A stretch of 64,000 bases of DNA, taken from positions 1-64,000 of the forward strand of contig JAQYWR010000042.1 in NCBI GenBank assembly GCA_029379225.1. The letters run 5' to 3'. Position numbers and translations under genes: made by a program. Position 1 is the stretch's first letter. Every line of letters begins with the position of its first letter. Positions 1 to 8,946 of this stretch are shown here, piece by piece. The DNA is from Nostoc sp. S4 (GTDB lineage: Bacteria; Cyanobacteriota; Cyanobacteriia; Cyanobacteriales; Nostocaceae). A model generated the notes under the pieces. The model saw only the letters and a list, made by a program, of their open reading frames with translations. It ran no database searches and was not told the DNA's origin.

Positions 1-150
1 CCATTGAGTTTTACCCACTTGACAAGTTTCTATTTTTCTTAACTTGACACCAATGGCGAGACGCCCACCCCACAATAGTAGTAATTTATTTCTTGGTAAT
101 CCCTTAAAGCATCTGGCGTGGGACTACACGGGGTCGAATTAAGTGCATCT

Positions 151-852
151 TTACATAGTAATTACTTTGCGATCGCGCAAAAACTTACCGCTGATATTGC
201 GTGGAGCATCAGTTGCTAACCAGATTGCAGTATCGGCTCCTTGCTCTGGCGTTCGCGGTGCTGATGACCCACCCATATCTGTTTTAACCCACCCCGGACA
301 AATGGAATTAACAACAATTCCTTTGGAGTGCAAAGCTTGTGCCAGCATAATCGTGGCGCCATTTAATGCCAGCTTCGAGAGGCAATAACTTGGAACATCG
401 TCAGACAAGTCTGCTAATGCTCCATATCCGCTTGAAACGTTAACAACTCTAGCATCTGAGGATTTTTCCAATAGAGGTAAAAATGCCTGCACCATCCGAA
501 TTGGGCCAAACGTGTTGGCATTGATTGCAAAATCAAGTAACTCCCGGTCAATGGTGAGAATATTTACATCTTTGTCTGGATATACGCCAGCATTATTGAT
601 TAAAATATCTAACCGATCGATTTTCTCGTGCAGGGTTTTTACTGCTTGATTGATAGAGCGATCGTCAGTTACATTTAATTCGATGGTAATTACCTTTCCT
701 TGAAGTTTCTCAGCTGCAAGTTTTGCGTTCTCAAGCGAGCGCGAAGTGATAATCACTTCATAGTCTTTCGCCAGTAGACCTTGGGCAATAGCAAACCCAA
801 TCCCTCGATTCCCACCTGTGACTAATGCCCGTTTATCTTGTATAGATTTCAT
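151..852 (-). CDS. SDR-family NAD(P)-dependent oxidoreductase
   Basis: Classical short-chain dehydrogenase/reductase, cytosolic, with unknown substrate. The Rossmann glycine motif TGGNRGIG is near the N-terminus, followed by the NNAG motif and the catalytic Ser (VNVSSGYG) and YxxxK (YCLSK). A C-terminal PGWVKTDMGG segment is typical of carbonyl-reductase-like SDRs. An in-frame start 60 bases upstream (912) is possible, but the ATG at 852 puts the protein directly before the beta-strand of the Rossmann fold, so I prefer it. Family assignment is firm. The substrate is not predictable, and no operon partner is visible. Confidence 0.9.
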   Translation of the reverse strand: MKSIQDKRALVTGGNRGIGFAIAQGLLAKDYEVIITSRSLENAKLAAEKLQGKVITIELNVTDDRSINQAVKTLHEKIDRLDILINNAGVYPDKDVNILTIDRELLDFAINANTFGPIRMVQAFLPLLEKSSDARVVNVSSGYGALADLSDDVPSYCLSKLALNGATIMLAQALHSKGIVVNSICPGWVKTDMGGSSAPRTPEQGADTAIWLATDAPRNISGKFLRDRKVITM

Positions 853-945
853 TTCAGTATTTGACCTGTGGTATTTTTCGACTATTTTGTTACTTATTTG
901 AACTTTAGACAAAAATAGAGTTGTTCGCCTTTCGCCAACAAAGTC

Positions 946-1082
946 ATATCATGTCCGGTTGAAGACTTATCATTTAGAGGGCAAGGGGGCAGGCGGCAGT
1001 TCTTGCTCTTAGCAGGGGGAAAAAGACTTTTGGGATTTTTGCACAGATACGGTAATCATAAGTGATTAGGCGGACATGATAT
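946..1082. repeat. MITE-like element with 12-bp terminal inverted repeats
   Basis: The 12-mer ATATCATGTCCG at 946-957 is repeated perfectly inverted at 1071-1082, and weaker complementarity continues inward (ACTTATCATT against ACTTATGATT). The interior is G-rich and contains no gene. A 28-base stretch of the right arm recurs with three mismatches at 47422-47449, which supports a dispersed family rather than a local hairpin. Confidence 0.6.
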
Positions 1083-1160
1083 CAAACCATACGCGAACAA
1101 ACGAATGATTCACGAATGCCTGAAGCGAACAAAATATGTGTGTTTTAATTGTGTGGAGAG

Positions 1161-1427
1161 TTATTTTGATTTCCGTGCTGACTTGGGCGGTGTTCGGTGT
1201 GCGCCAAAGTACTTTTCACTACGATAACGCAACCATACCCGTAACACCTGCGGAATCTGCTGTTTTTGTTCCTTACTTAAAGTGTTGTAAAGAGCTAAGG
1301 CTCGGTCGCGTTCGCCCCGACAGGCAGCGTTGTTGTGAGCATCCCAATAGCTACGGGCTACCCGAATTCGCCGACAGACTTCTTTTATGAGCGCTTCTGG
1401 TGTGGTTGGAGCGTCCTGCTTTGTCAT
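1161..1427 (-). CDS. small conserved cyanobacterial hypothetical protein, 88 aa
   Basis: I cannot assign a function. The protein is basic and soluble, with no membrane segment or signal peptide. The core (CRRIRVARSYWDAHN, then RALALYNTLSKEQKQ and VLRVWLRYRSEKYFG) looks helical and protein-like, and I recall similar small proteins in Nostoc-type genomes. The ATG at 1427 is the only reasonable start. The opposite-strand reading frame over the same bases gives low-complexity, unconvincing protein. It lies between a repeat element and an O-methyltransferase, transcribed in the same direction as the latter with about 110 bases between them. Confidence 0.6.
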   Translation of the reverse strand: MTKQDAPTTPEALIKEVCRRIRVARSYWDAHNNAACRGERDRALALYNTLSKEQKQQIPQVLRVWLRYRSEKYFGAHRTPPKSARKSK

Positions 1428-1539
1428 AGTCAGATGCTATAGGTTTCTAATGCGATCGTAGCAAGCCAAAACTTATTCTCGCAATTGCAACGCCATGCTT
1501 TTAAATAGGCATTTTTAACATCATCTCGTCATCAATTCA

Positions 1540-2541
1540 TTAGTATGCAACTATTACTTGCTGTTCAGTAGGTGGCAGTGAATGAAGTTGGCAATGGGAA
1601 AAACCAGCATTGCTAAACATACTTTCGTACTCTGCAAATGTATAAGCATCGCCACTAGGGGTTGTTGCTAACATGACTAAGCCAAAAGCAGCAGCAGCAG
1701 GTGGCGTAATCCGGTCAGAGTTAGGAATAAAATCAAAAACGATAACTCTTCCATCAACAATCAGCGCAGTCTTGATTTTTCTCAGTAGTTGTTCGCACGT
1801 TGCTACATTAAAATGATGTAAGAAGTTGGGGAGTAAAACCAGATCGTAGTCATTGCCGTAATTTACTTCAAAAGCGCTACCAGCAATTGTATGGTAGCGC
1901 GAACCTACTCCTTGTATCCTAGCGTTTTCTTTAGCAACCTCTAAAACAGATGCCCAATCAACACCAAAAATTTCCGCATTGGGGTGATGTTGGGCAATTG
2001 CAATACCAAACAAGCCATGAGAGGCTGAAATATCTAAAACTTTCACTGGCTCTATTTTATTCTCATTCACCAACTGAGCGATTAATTGTGCGGGGTTTGC
2101 CATCATCGGTGACATCGCTTTTGCAAATTGCACCCATACTGGATTTTCTGGCGATAACGTTCCTTGAGACGATACGGCAGTTCCTCCCTTGACGACAGCA
2201 GCAGTCAGATCCTTAAAGCCATTAGTTATCATTGGAGATAGTAGAAACTCAACTGTATCTCCTATGTAAAATTTGCTTTGCCGATCCAAAAACATCGCCG
2301 AATCTGGCGTCAGCCTATAGCCTTCTGCTTCCTTTGCGATAAAGCCCATAATCACCAAGTAATCGCACAACATTCGCATACCTCGCTCAGAGGTTTGACA
2401 CTTTTGTGCTAGAGATTGACTAGACTCAATTCCTTGACTAATGGCAGTAAAAACATTCAATTCAACTGCGGCTTTAATTGCCGCGCTACGTTGGTAAGCG
2501 TTAACTGTATTCAAAAACAGTGCAGGTGAGGGTGTTGACAT
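1540..2541 (-). CDS. SAM-dependent O-methyltransferase (acetylserotonin/hydroxyneurosporene type)
   Basis: Two-domain small-molecule O-methyltransferase. The N-terminal winged-helix dimerisation domain (about residues 1-90, AIKAAVELNVFTAIS) is followed by a class-I methyltransferase domain. SAM motif I reads VLDISASHGLFGIAIA and the acidic loop FGVDW. LLPNFLHHF carries the catalytic-region His pair seen in the Methyltransf_2 family. The chosen start is the ATG at 2541, because a TTG further upstream (2556) has no clear ribosome site. The substrate is probably a phenolic or polyketide secondary metabolite, but no biosynthetic cluster is present to confirm this. Confidence 0.85.
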   Translation of the reverse strand: MSTPSPALFLNTVNAYQRSAAIKAAVELNVFTAISQGIESSQSLAQKCQTSERGMRMLCDYLVIMGFIAKEAEGYRLTPDSAMFLDRQSKFYIGDTVEFLLSPMITNGFKDLTAAVVKGGTAVSSQGTLSPENPVWVQFAKAMSPMMANPAQLIAQLVNENKIEPVKVLDISASHGLFGIAIAQHHPNAEIFGVDWASVLEVAKENARIQGVGSRYHTIAGSAFEVNYGNDYDLVLLPNFLHHFNVATCEQLLRKIKTALIVDGRVIVFDFIPNSDRITPPAAAAFGLVMLATTPSGDAYTFAEYESMFSNAGFSHCQLHSLPPTEQQVIVAY

Positions 2542-2825
2542 ATAAAGCTTTTTCAATGACCAAATCTAATCAGCGATCGCCTCTCAAACAAGTGGATATC
2601 GTTCTCAGGCGATCGTGATGATACTTTTGAGGTTTCTAATACCACAATTATAGGTTGCACCTTCCTGACAGTGACAATTTTGTACCAAGGTCAGCAAAAA
2701 AAACGGATTGGCACTCGATTATTTATTCAACTACTTAATCGAAAATTAAACAAAATCAAACTATTTTGTAGAAGTTAATTGAAAGAGCTTTCAAAAGCTA
2801 AGTCAAATACTAGTTGGTTTTACAA

Positions 2826-3119
2826 ATGCAGAATCCAAAAACAGCAATTTCCTGCGAACTATGTGAAAGAGAAATGGCCTCTTTAACTGTCCACCACTTA
2901 GTTCCACGACAAAATACTAAACGCAAGAAACAAGACCCAGGTCTGACTATAAATATTTGTTCTGCCTGCCATCGACAAATTCATGCTCTATTTGATAACA
3001 AGTTATTGGCAAAGGAACTTAACACTTTAGACAAACTCCGCAATCAGCCACAAATGCAGAAATTCTTGACTTGGGTAAGAAAGCAAGACCCCAACAAGCG
3101 AATAGCGGTCGATCGCTGA
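2826..3119 (+). CDS. HNH endonuclease, small single-domain
   Basis: A 97-residue HNH protein. The zinc-binding CELC pair near the N-terminus, HHLVPRQ (first catalytic His pair), the Asn in TINIC, and CSACHRQIH complete the HNH pattern with two CxxC knuckles. It probably binds DNA and nicks or cleaves it. Single-domain HNH proteins like this are common in cyanobacteria, often without a known role. The ATG at 2826 is preferred over an upstream TTG. Its last bases overlap the broken end of the opposing NmrA-like gene, so the two genes appear to have been brought together by a rearrangement. Confidence 0.8.
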   Translation: MQNPKTAISCELCEREMASLTVHHLVPRQNTKRKKQDPGLTINICSACHRQIHALFDNKLLAKELNTLDKLRNQPQMQKFLTWVRKQDPNKRIAVDR

Positions 3120-3297
3120 AATCTCCTTGTGCAAGTTCTGCACCAGCTTGTTTGAGTGCTTGGGCGGCAGGCTTGTTTTGGTCGCGCACAAAGGCACGAA
3201 CCGTAAATTTTCCCCGTTGTAATAAATGACGCGCTACCGCGCCGCCTTGGTTGCCGGTTGCGCCAGTGACGAGAATTGTTTGATTTGAATTTTCCAT
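3112..3297 (-). pseudogene. NmrA/SDR-type NAD(P)-binding protein, N-terminal fragment
   Basis: Starts well ([19 protein letters not shown], the NmrA-type dinucleotide motif, then [16 protein letters not shown]) but homology ends after [10 protein letters not shown], about 62 residues in. After that the frame runs antisense through the HNH gene and stops at 3019. NmrA-like proteins are normally about 290 residues, so some 80 percent is missing. The break lies at about 3105-3115, where the 3' end of the HNH gene begins. An operator-like palindrome remains upstream. Confidence 0.75.
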
Positions 3298-3372
3298 TTT
3301 TATCTATCTGGTAGGCTGGTTATGTGATAAGGATGAACTAGGCATTTTAGAACAAGGCTGATTGTTGAGCCA

Positions 3373-3394
3373 AATAGTTAACATGCTAACTATT
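3373..3394. promoter_or_regulatory. operator-like palindrome upstream of the broken NmrA gene
   Basis: AATAGTTA and TAACTATT are perfect inverted 8-mers separated by six bases, 76-97 bases upstream of the NmrA fragment's ATG. NmrA-type reductases are often next to, and controlled by, HxlR or MarR regulators that bind such AT-rich dyads. No such regulator gene is present here. Confidence 0.45.
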
Positions 3395-3492
3395 TTATGC
3401 TATGTTCAACTATTGACTGTCAACCGTCAACGGTCAACAGCCAACACAAAAATATATGCTTTCTTAAATGTGGAACAGCTTACTAATTACTT

Positions 3493-6093
3493 CTAAATTG
3501 ATAATGATGCTTCTTTTACTTTCACGCCTGCATCTTGTTCTTGACTATCATTTAGATTAATCGTCACTGGCTGAAGATGCCAGATATCTTGGGCATATTC
3601 ACCAATGGTACGGTCTGAGGAAAAATAACCCGTGCGAGCAGCATTAAATATTGACATCTTTATCCAATTTTCCTGCTCTTGATAAGCTTGACTAACTTTT
3701 TGTTGGCACTCGATATAAGATTGATAATCTGCAAATAACATATATTCATCCCGATTTCTCAATGTATCTATTAATGGCTGAAATAAGTCTGTATTTCCAT
3801 CAGAAAAATAGCCATCAGCAATTTGGTCAATTGCTTGTTTTAATTCGGGATTATTGTTGTAATAGTTCCACGGATAATATCCTTGTGCTTTCAATTGAGC
3901 AACTTCAGGAGCAGTTAATCCAAACTGAAAAAAGTTTTCTGCACCGACGCGATCGCGAATTTCAATATTGGCTCCGTCTTGTGTACCAATTGTCAGCGCT
4001 CCGTTAATTGCAAACTTCATGTTACTAGTACCAGAAGCTTCCTTCCCAGCAGTAGAAATCTGCTCGGAAAGGTCAGCAGCCGGATAAATTCGCTGTGCTA
4101 ATGAAACATTGTAGTTGGGTAAAAAGACTACTTTCAGCTTGTCACCTACATCAGCGTCATTATTAATAACATGAGCAATAGAATTAATTAGTTTAATAAT
4201 TAACTTCGCCATTGCGTAACCTGGTGCCGACTTTCCACCAAAAATTACAGTTCGCGGTACTATATCAAGGTTGGGATTTTTCTTGATCCGATTATAGAGA
4301 GTAATAATGTACAGTATATTTAAATGCTGACGTTTATACTCATGGAAGCGTTTAACCTGAATATCAAACAAAGAATTGGTATTTATCTCAATACCAGTTG
4401 TTTGCAAAATATATTCTGCTAAATCCTGCTTGTTTTCATGTTTAATCTGCCACCAAGATTGTCGAAAATCCGCATTGTCTACAAAAGCTTCTAATTGCTT
4501 GATTTCATCTAAATTTTTAATCCAGTCTTTGCCAATCTTGTTAGTAATTAATAGTGCTAATTTGGGGTTGGCAAGTAATATCCAACGTCGAGGAGTAACA
4601 CCATTAGTTTTATTGCTAAATTTTTGGGGAAACAATTCATAAAAATCTAGAAACAAGTTGTTTTTTAACAGTTCTGTATGCAATTCAGCAACACCATTAA
4701 TAGCGTGACTACCTACACAAGCGAGGTGTGCCATCCGCACTTTCTTCTCTGCACCTTCCTCAATCAGTGAAAGTCGAGCTATTTTCTCATTATCTCCAGC
4801 ATACTTGAGACGAACCTGTGTTAAGAACCTGCTGTTTATTTCAAAAATAATTTCTAAATGTCTGGGTAACAAATGACCAAACAAATCAATGCTCCAACGT
4901 TCCAATGCTTCTGATAGCAGAGTATGATTAGTAAATCCAAAACTATTCTGGGTAATATCCCACGCTTTATCCCAATCTAATTGATAAACATCCACTAACA
5001 ACCGCATCATTTCTGCAATGCCTATAGATGGGTGAGTGTCGTTGATTTGAATCGCAACCTTTGTAGGAAATTGGTCGAAGTTTTCGTGTGTCAGTAGATA
5101 ATTGCGAATCATGTCTTGCAGCGAGCAAGAAACAAAAAAGTATTGCTGCTCTAAACGCAGTTCTCTACCTTGATAGTTTTGGTCATTTGGATAAAGCACC
5201 TTGGTAATATTTTCGGAAAAAACTTTTTCTGCGACAGCGTCGGTAAAGTCCCCAGAGTTAAAAATCTGCAAGTTGAAATCTTCGCTGGCTTTCGCACTCC
5301 ACAAGCGGAGCGTATTCACTGTATTGCTGTTATAACCAGAAATTGGCGTATCGTAGGGTGTGCCTAACACGGTTCGCTCTGGTATCCAGCGTACTTGATA
5401 GCGTCCGTGTTCGTCAGTGTAAGCCTCAGTGTGTCCGCCGAACTTGACTTCTACAATATAATCGAGACGGGGAATTTCCCAAGGATTACCAAATCGCAGC
5501 CAGCGGTCTGGGCGTTCTACCTGCCAGCCGTCTTGAATTACTTGTTGAAAAATCCCGAATTCGTAGCGAATACCGTAACCAATCGCAGGCATTTCTAGGC
5601 TAGAAAGAGAATCTAAAAAGCAAGCGGCCAGTCGTCCTAAACCACCATTGCCCAAAGCTGGTTCGTCTTCTTGTTCCAACACATCATCAAGATTAAAGCC
5701 TAATTCTTGCAGAATATTACGAGCTTCTTGATAGAGTCCGACATTCATCAAATTTTTCCCCAACTGCGGCCCAATTAGGTACTCAGCAGATAGGTAACAA
5801 AGGATTTTGACATCTTTGTGGAAATACGTTTGTTCTACAGTTTTCAGCCAACGTTGCAGTAAGCGATCGCGTACAGTATACGCCAACGCCATGTAATAAT
5901 CATGTGCATTCGCCCAGTTTCGATCCTTCGCTTGGATGTAGTAGAGATTATCTAAAAGAGCGCGTTTGAGTGTTACTGCATCCATGCCCGTGCGGTCATC
6001 TTGCACCTGGATTTCAACTTGTTCTGTCCGCCGATGGCATTTTTTGAAACGCGGAGTACAATTGCCATTATGCTTTGAGTGGTTATAATTCAT
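3493..6093 (-). CDS. glgP: glycogen phosphorylase
   Basis: GT35 phosphorylase, 866 residues, the usual bacterial length. It releases glucose 1-phosphate from glycogen using inorganic phosphate and PLP. The PLP-lysine region is recognisable near the C-terminal third (ISTAGKEASGTSNMKF). Substrate and phosphate-site segments are also intact (ALGNGGLGRLAACFLDS, NDTHPSIGIAEMMR, QVKRFHEYKRQHLN). A basic N-terminal extension of about 30 residues precedes the conserved domain. It lies 47 bases downstream of pstB on the same strand, so it may be cotranscribed with the phosphate transporter. Confidence 0.95.
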   Translation of the reverse strand: MNYNHSKHNGNCTPRFKKCHRRTEQVEIQVQDDRTGMDAVTLKRALLDNLYYIQAKDRNWANAHDYYMALAYTVRDRLLQRWLKTVEQTYFHKDVKILCYLSAEYLIGPQLGKNLMNVGLYQEARNILQELGFNLDDVLEQEDEPALGNGGLGRLAACFLDSLSSLEMPAIGYGIRYEFGIFQQVIQDGWQVERPDRWLRFGNPWEIPRLDYIVEVKFGGHTEAYTDEHGRYQVRWIPERTVLGTPYDTPISGYNSNTVNTLRLWSAKASEDFNLQIFNSGDFTDAVAEKVFSENITKVLYPNDQNYQGRELRLEQQYFFVSCSLQDMIRNYLLTHENFDQFPTKVAIQINDTHPSIGIAEMMRLLVDVYQLDWDKAWDITQNSFGFTNHTLLSEALERWSIDLFGHLLPRHLEIIFEINSRFLTQVRLKYAGDNEKIARLSLIEEGAEKKVRMAHLACVGSHAINGVAELHTELLKNNLFLDFYELFPQKFSNKTNGVTPRRWILLANPKLALLITNKIGKDWIKNLDEIKQLEAFVDNADFRQSWWQIKHENKQDLAEYILQTTGIEINTNSLFDIQVKRFHEYKRQHLNILYIITLYNRIKKNPNLDIVPRTVIFGGKSAPGYAMAKLIIKLINSIAHVINNDADVGDKLKVVFLPNYNVSLAQRIYPAADLSEQISTAGKEASGTSNMKFAINGALTIGTQDGANIEIRDRVGAENFFQFGLTAPEVAQLKAQGYYPWNYYNNNPELKQAIDQIADGYFSDGNTDLFQPLIDTLRNRDEYMLFADYQSYIECQQKVSQAYQEQENWIKMSIFNAARTGYFSSDRTIGEYAQDIWHLQPVTINLNDSQEQDAGVKVKEASLSI

Positions 6094-6140
6094 CGGTTTA
6101 TATTTTTTGTAAAAATAGGTAGCGATTACTGATTGCTAAA

Positions 6141-7001
6141 TTATCCAAAGTGACCACTTACATAATCTTTGGTTGCTTGCTCTTGAGGATTGTTAAAGAT
6201 AGCCTCTGTTTTTTCGTATTCTACTAAGTAACCAAAGCGATGTCCTTTTTCGGCTGCCTCGGCATTAAAGAAAGCTGTTAAATCTGCTACTCGCTGTGCT
6301 TGTTGCATACTATGAGTAACAATTACAATTGTATATTTCTCCTTTAATTGTTTTAGCATCTCTTCAATTTTCTGACTGGAAATTGGGTCAAGAGATGATG
6401 TCGGTTCATCCATTAAAATTACTTCCGGTTCAAGTGCAATAGCACGAGCAATACATAAACGCTGTTGCTGACCTCCAGAAAGCGATAAACCATTTTCTTT
6501 GAGATTATCTTTGACTTCATCCCAGAGTGCCACTTGCTGTAATGAGTGTTCCACCAATTCATCTAATTTATCTTTACGTTTATTAATCCGAGCGCCGTAA
6601 GCAATATTTTCATAAATCGATTTAGGAAAAGGATTTGGTTTTTGGAATACCATACCAATTCGCCGTCGCACTTGTACCGGATCGACTTTAGATGAATACA
6701 AATCTTTATTCAGGTATGATGCCTTACCTTCAACTCGACAACCTTCAATCAAATCATTCAGACGGTTAAAGCACCGCAGTAAAGTACTTTTGCCACAACC
6801 AGAAGGCCCAATAAAGGCAGTAATTTGATGTTTTGGAATCTCGATTGAAACATCTCGCAAGGCTAAGTTTTTGCCATAGAATACTTTCAGATTTTCAGTT
6901 CTAAAAATGACTTCATTTTGCTCTCTGTATTGATTTTTATTTCGTTGTTTGTTTTCTTTATTTTGAGACTTTCGCTGGTCAGAATCATTTGTGGAACGCA
7001 T
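6141..7001 (-). CDS. pstB: phosphate ABC transporter, ATP-binding protein
   Basis: Cytoplasmic ATPase of the high-affinity PstSCAB phosphate importer. It shows Walker A (GPSGCGKST), Q-loop ([10 protein letters not shown], the characteristic Pst/phosphate motif), signature LSGGQQQR, Walker B ([13 protein letters not shown]) and the switch His (VTHSMQQ). An Asn/Lys/Gln-rich N-terminal extension of about 30 residues is longer than usual. The C-terminal [15 protein letters not shown] segment is typical of PstB. It is separated from pstA by 18 bases and ends 47 bases before glgP. Confidence 0.96.
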   Translation of the reverse strand: MRSTNDSDQRKSQNKENKQRNKNQYREQNEVIFRTENLKVFYGKNLALRDVSIEIPKHQITAFIGPSGCGKSTLLRCFNRLNDLIEGCRVEGKASYLNKDLYSSKVDPVQVRRRIGMVFQKPNPFPKSIYENIAYGARINKRKDKLDELVEHSLQQVALWDEVKDNLKENGLSLSGGQQQRLCIARAIALEPEVILMDEPTSSLDPISSQKIEEMLKQLKEKYTIVIVTHSMQQAQRVADLTAFFNAEAAEKGHRFGYLVEYEKTEAIFNNPQEQATKDYVSGHFG

Positions 7002-7019
7002 ACTAAATACCGTAAATTT

Positions 7020-7913
7020 TCAATAAAGACTTTTACGCGCAATCCAATGGGAAAGAATGCTAGTTAGCAAAACAAACAGAACCAGAACTAAGGAAGCAGC
7101 CCAAGCAATATCTTGCTGATTTTCAAATGGAACAGTAGCAAAGTTATAGATTAAGACAGATAAAGTAGCGATTGGCTCCAATAAACCTCCGGGCCAAAAT
7201 TGAGAAAACAACGTGGTAAAAATTAGCGGTGCAGTTTCTCCAGCAGCACGAGCTACTGCTAGGGTTATTCCTGTAAGAATTGTTGGCAAGGCGGCTGGTA
7301 AAACAATCTGTAGTACGCCTTGAAATTTAGTAGATCCCACCCCTGCTGATGCCCAGCGTACTTCTTGTGGTACAAGCTGCAAGGCTTCATCAGCGCTTCT
7401 GACTATAATTGGTAGCATCAAAATAGCAAGGGCAAATCCGCCAGCAAATGCCGAAAATTTACCTGTTGTAACTACGAGAACGCCATAAGCGAAAATTCCG
7501 ATAATAATTGAGGGAACACCACTCAATACATTAGTGGCAAAACGAATCCCATCAGCAACTTTTTCAGAACTGAATTCTGATAAATAAACTGCTCCTAAGA
7601 TACCAAAAGGAATGCTAATAATAGAGGCGATCGCTACTGTAATTAATGTGCCAATAATCGCACTACCAATACCGCCTCCTTTTTCTAAAGCTGCTGGAAT
7701 TTGCCCAATAAATAATTCGAGGTTAAATCGGCTGGCTCCTTTAAAAGCAACATAACAAAGAACGAGTAACAAAGGTAAAAGCGCAATTCCGAGTAATATA
7801 AATGTTAATCCTGTCAGCACAAAATCCATTACTGTTTCTGGATGGGAGTAGGAATGCTCAAAATTCTCGTCAACAGATTTATCGAATTGCTGATTTTGGG
7901 AAGTAGAAGTCAT
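7020..7913 (-). CDS. pstA: phosphate ABC transporter, permease
   Basis: Inner-membrane permease subunit, 297 residues with six predicted helices. The ABC permease EAA-type loop contains ADEALQLVPQEVRWASAGVG, and ARAAGETAPLIFT follows, both typical of PstA. A hydrophilic N-terminal tail of about 30 residues comes first. The gene is tightly packed between pstC (24 bases) and pstB (18 bases), consistent with one transcript. Confidence 0.95.
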   Translation of the reverse strand: MTSTSQNQQFDKSVDENFEHSYSHPETVMDFVLTGLTFILLGIALLPLLLVLCYVAFKGASRFNLELFIGQIPAALEKGGGIGSAIIGTLITVAIASIISIPFGILGAVYLSEFSSEKVADGIRFATNVLSGVPSIIIGIFAYGVLVVTTGKFSAFAGGFALAILMLPIIVRSADEALQLVPQEVRWASAGVGSTKFQGVLQIVLPAALPTILTGITLAVARAAGETAPLIFTTLFSQFWPGGLLEPIATLSVLIYNFATVPFENQQDIAWAASLVLVLFVLLTSILSHWIARKSLY

Positions 7914-7937
7914 TGTGAAAATTTTTAATTTTTAGTA

Positions 7938-8888
7938 TTAATATTTTTTAACTTTGCGAACAATCAATTCAGCTAAGATGTTCACTGCCAGAGTGATGGC
8001 AAATAAAACTAATCCGGCATACATGAGAGCGGACTTTTGTATACCTGTTGATTCCGAAAATTGATTTACAATTAAAGAAGCAATTGTATTTGCAGGTGCG
8101 ATTAAAGAGAAATTAAGGTCATTACTGTTACCAATTACTAACGTTACTGCCATTGTTTCTCCCAAGGCTCTACCTAGTGCCAGCATAATTCCACCGACAA
8201 TACCGGAAAATGCTGCGGGAATCAGAATGTTGAGAATGGTTTGCCAGCGAGTCGAACCAACTCCATAAGCCGCTGCTCGTAACTCAGTAGGTAAAACTGC
8301 TAAAGAATCGCGCGATAGAGCAGTAATAATTGGTAGAATCATAATCGCTAAAATTATCCCAGCCGGGAGCATTCCTGGCCCGATAGGTAAGGAGTTAAAT
8401 AAGGGTATCCAGCCAAAGTATTGGTGAAGCCATTGTTCTATTACCCTTAAAAAAGGAATTAATACATAAATTCCCCAGAAGCCGTAAACGACACTCGGAA
8501 TCGCTGCTAGCAGTTCGACTAGAAAAACTAATATAGTTCGGATGGAGGGTGGTAAAAAATTCTCGCTCAAAGCGATCGCACAAGCCAAACCTGTAGGTAC
8601 AGCCAGCAAAAGAGCAATTATCGAACTAACCAGTGTCCCATAAATCATTGGCAGTGCGCCAAAGTTCTCTTTAACAGGATTCCAAGTTGTAGTTGTTAAA
8701 AACTTTGCGCCAAACTTCTCTATAGCAGGCATAGCTTGCAAACCAACAACGATCGCGATCCACAGTAAGACTGCTGCAACACCAATTCCACACACTAAAG
8801 TTATCCAAAAAAAGCTCTGATTAAGAAATTTTTCTGCGTTTGATTGCTGTTCAATATCTGTCTGGGAATTGCTGGTTACAGAAGTCAT
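7938..8888 (-). CDS. pstC: phosphate ABC transporter, permease
   Basis: Partner permease of PstA. The EAA loop reads RDSLAVLPTELRAAAYGVGSTRW and the following helix carries GRALGETMAVTLVIGN, both PstC hallmarks. About 316 residues with six main helices. The ATG at 8888 is used, because the upstream TTG at 8900 merely extends the frame by four residues. It lies 58 bases after pstS and forms the membrane channel with PstA. Confidence 0.95.
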   Translation of the reverse strand: MTSVTSNSQTDIEQQSNAEKFLNQSFFWITLVCGIGVAAVLLWIAIVVGLQAMPAIEKFGAKFLTTTTWNPVKENFGALPMIYGTLVSSIIALLLAVPTGLACAIALSENFLPPSIRTILVFLVELLAAIPSVVYGFWGIYVLIPFLRVIEQWLHQYFGWIPLFNSLPIGPGMLPAGIILAIMILPIITALSRDSLAVLPTELRAAAYGVGSTRWQTILNILIPAAFSGIVGGIMLALGRALGETMAVTLVIGNSNDLNFSLIAPANTIASLIVNQFSESTGIQKSALMYAGLVLFAITLAVNILAELIVRKVKKY

Positions 8889-8946
8889 AACAGTCCTCAA
8901 TCACGATAATTTAGCAAGTGAAGCAATTAGTAAAACACTAAAAGCG

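Noticed and set aside
1-150. Gene fragment at the left edge
   Set aside because: No frame gives recognisable protein; it looks like intergenic repeat sequence.
1136-1390. 84-codon rightward frame
   Set aside because: It is antisense to the better-supported small gene at 1161-1427.
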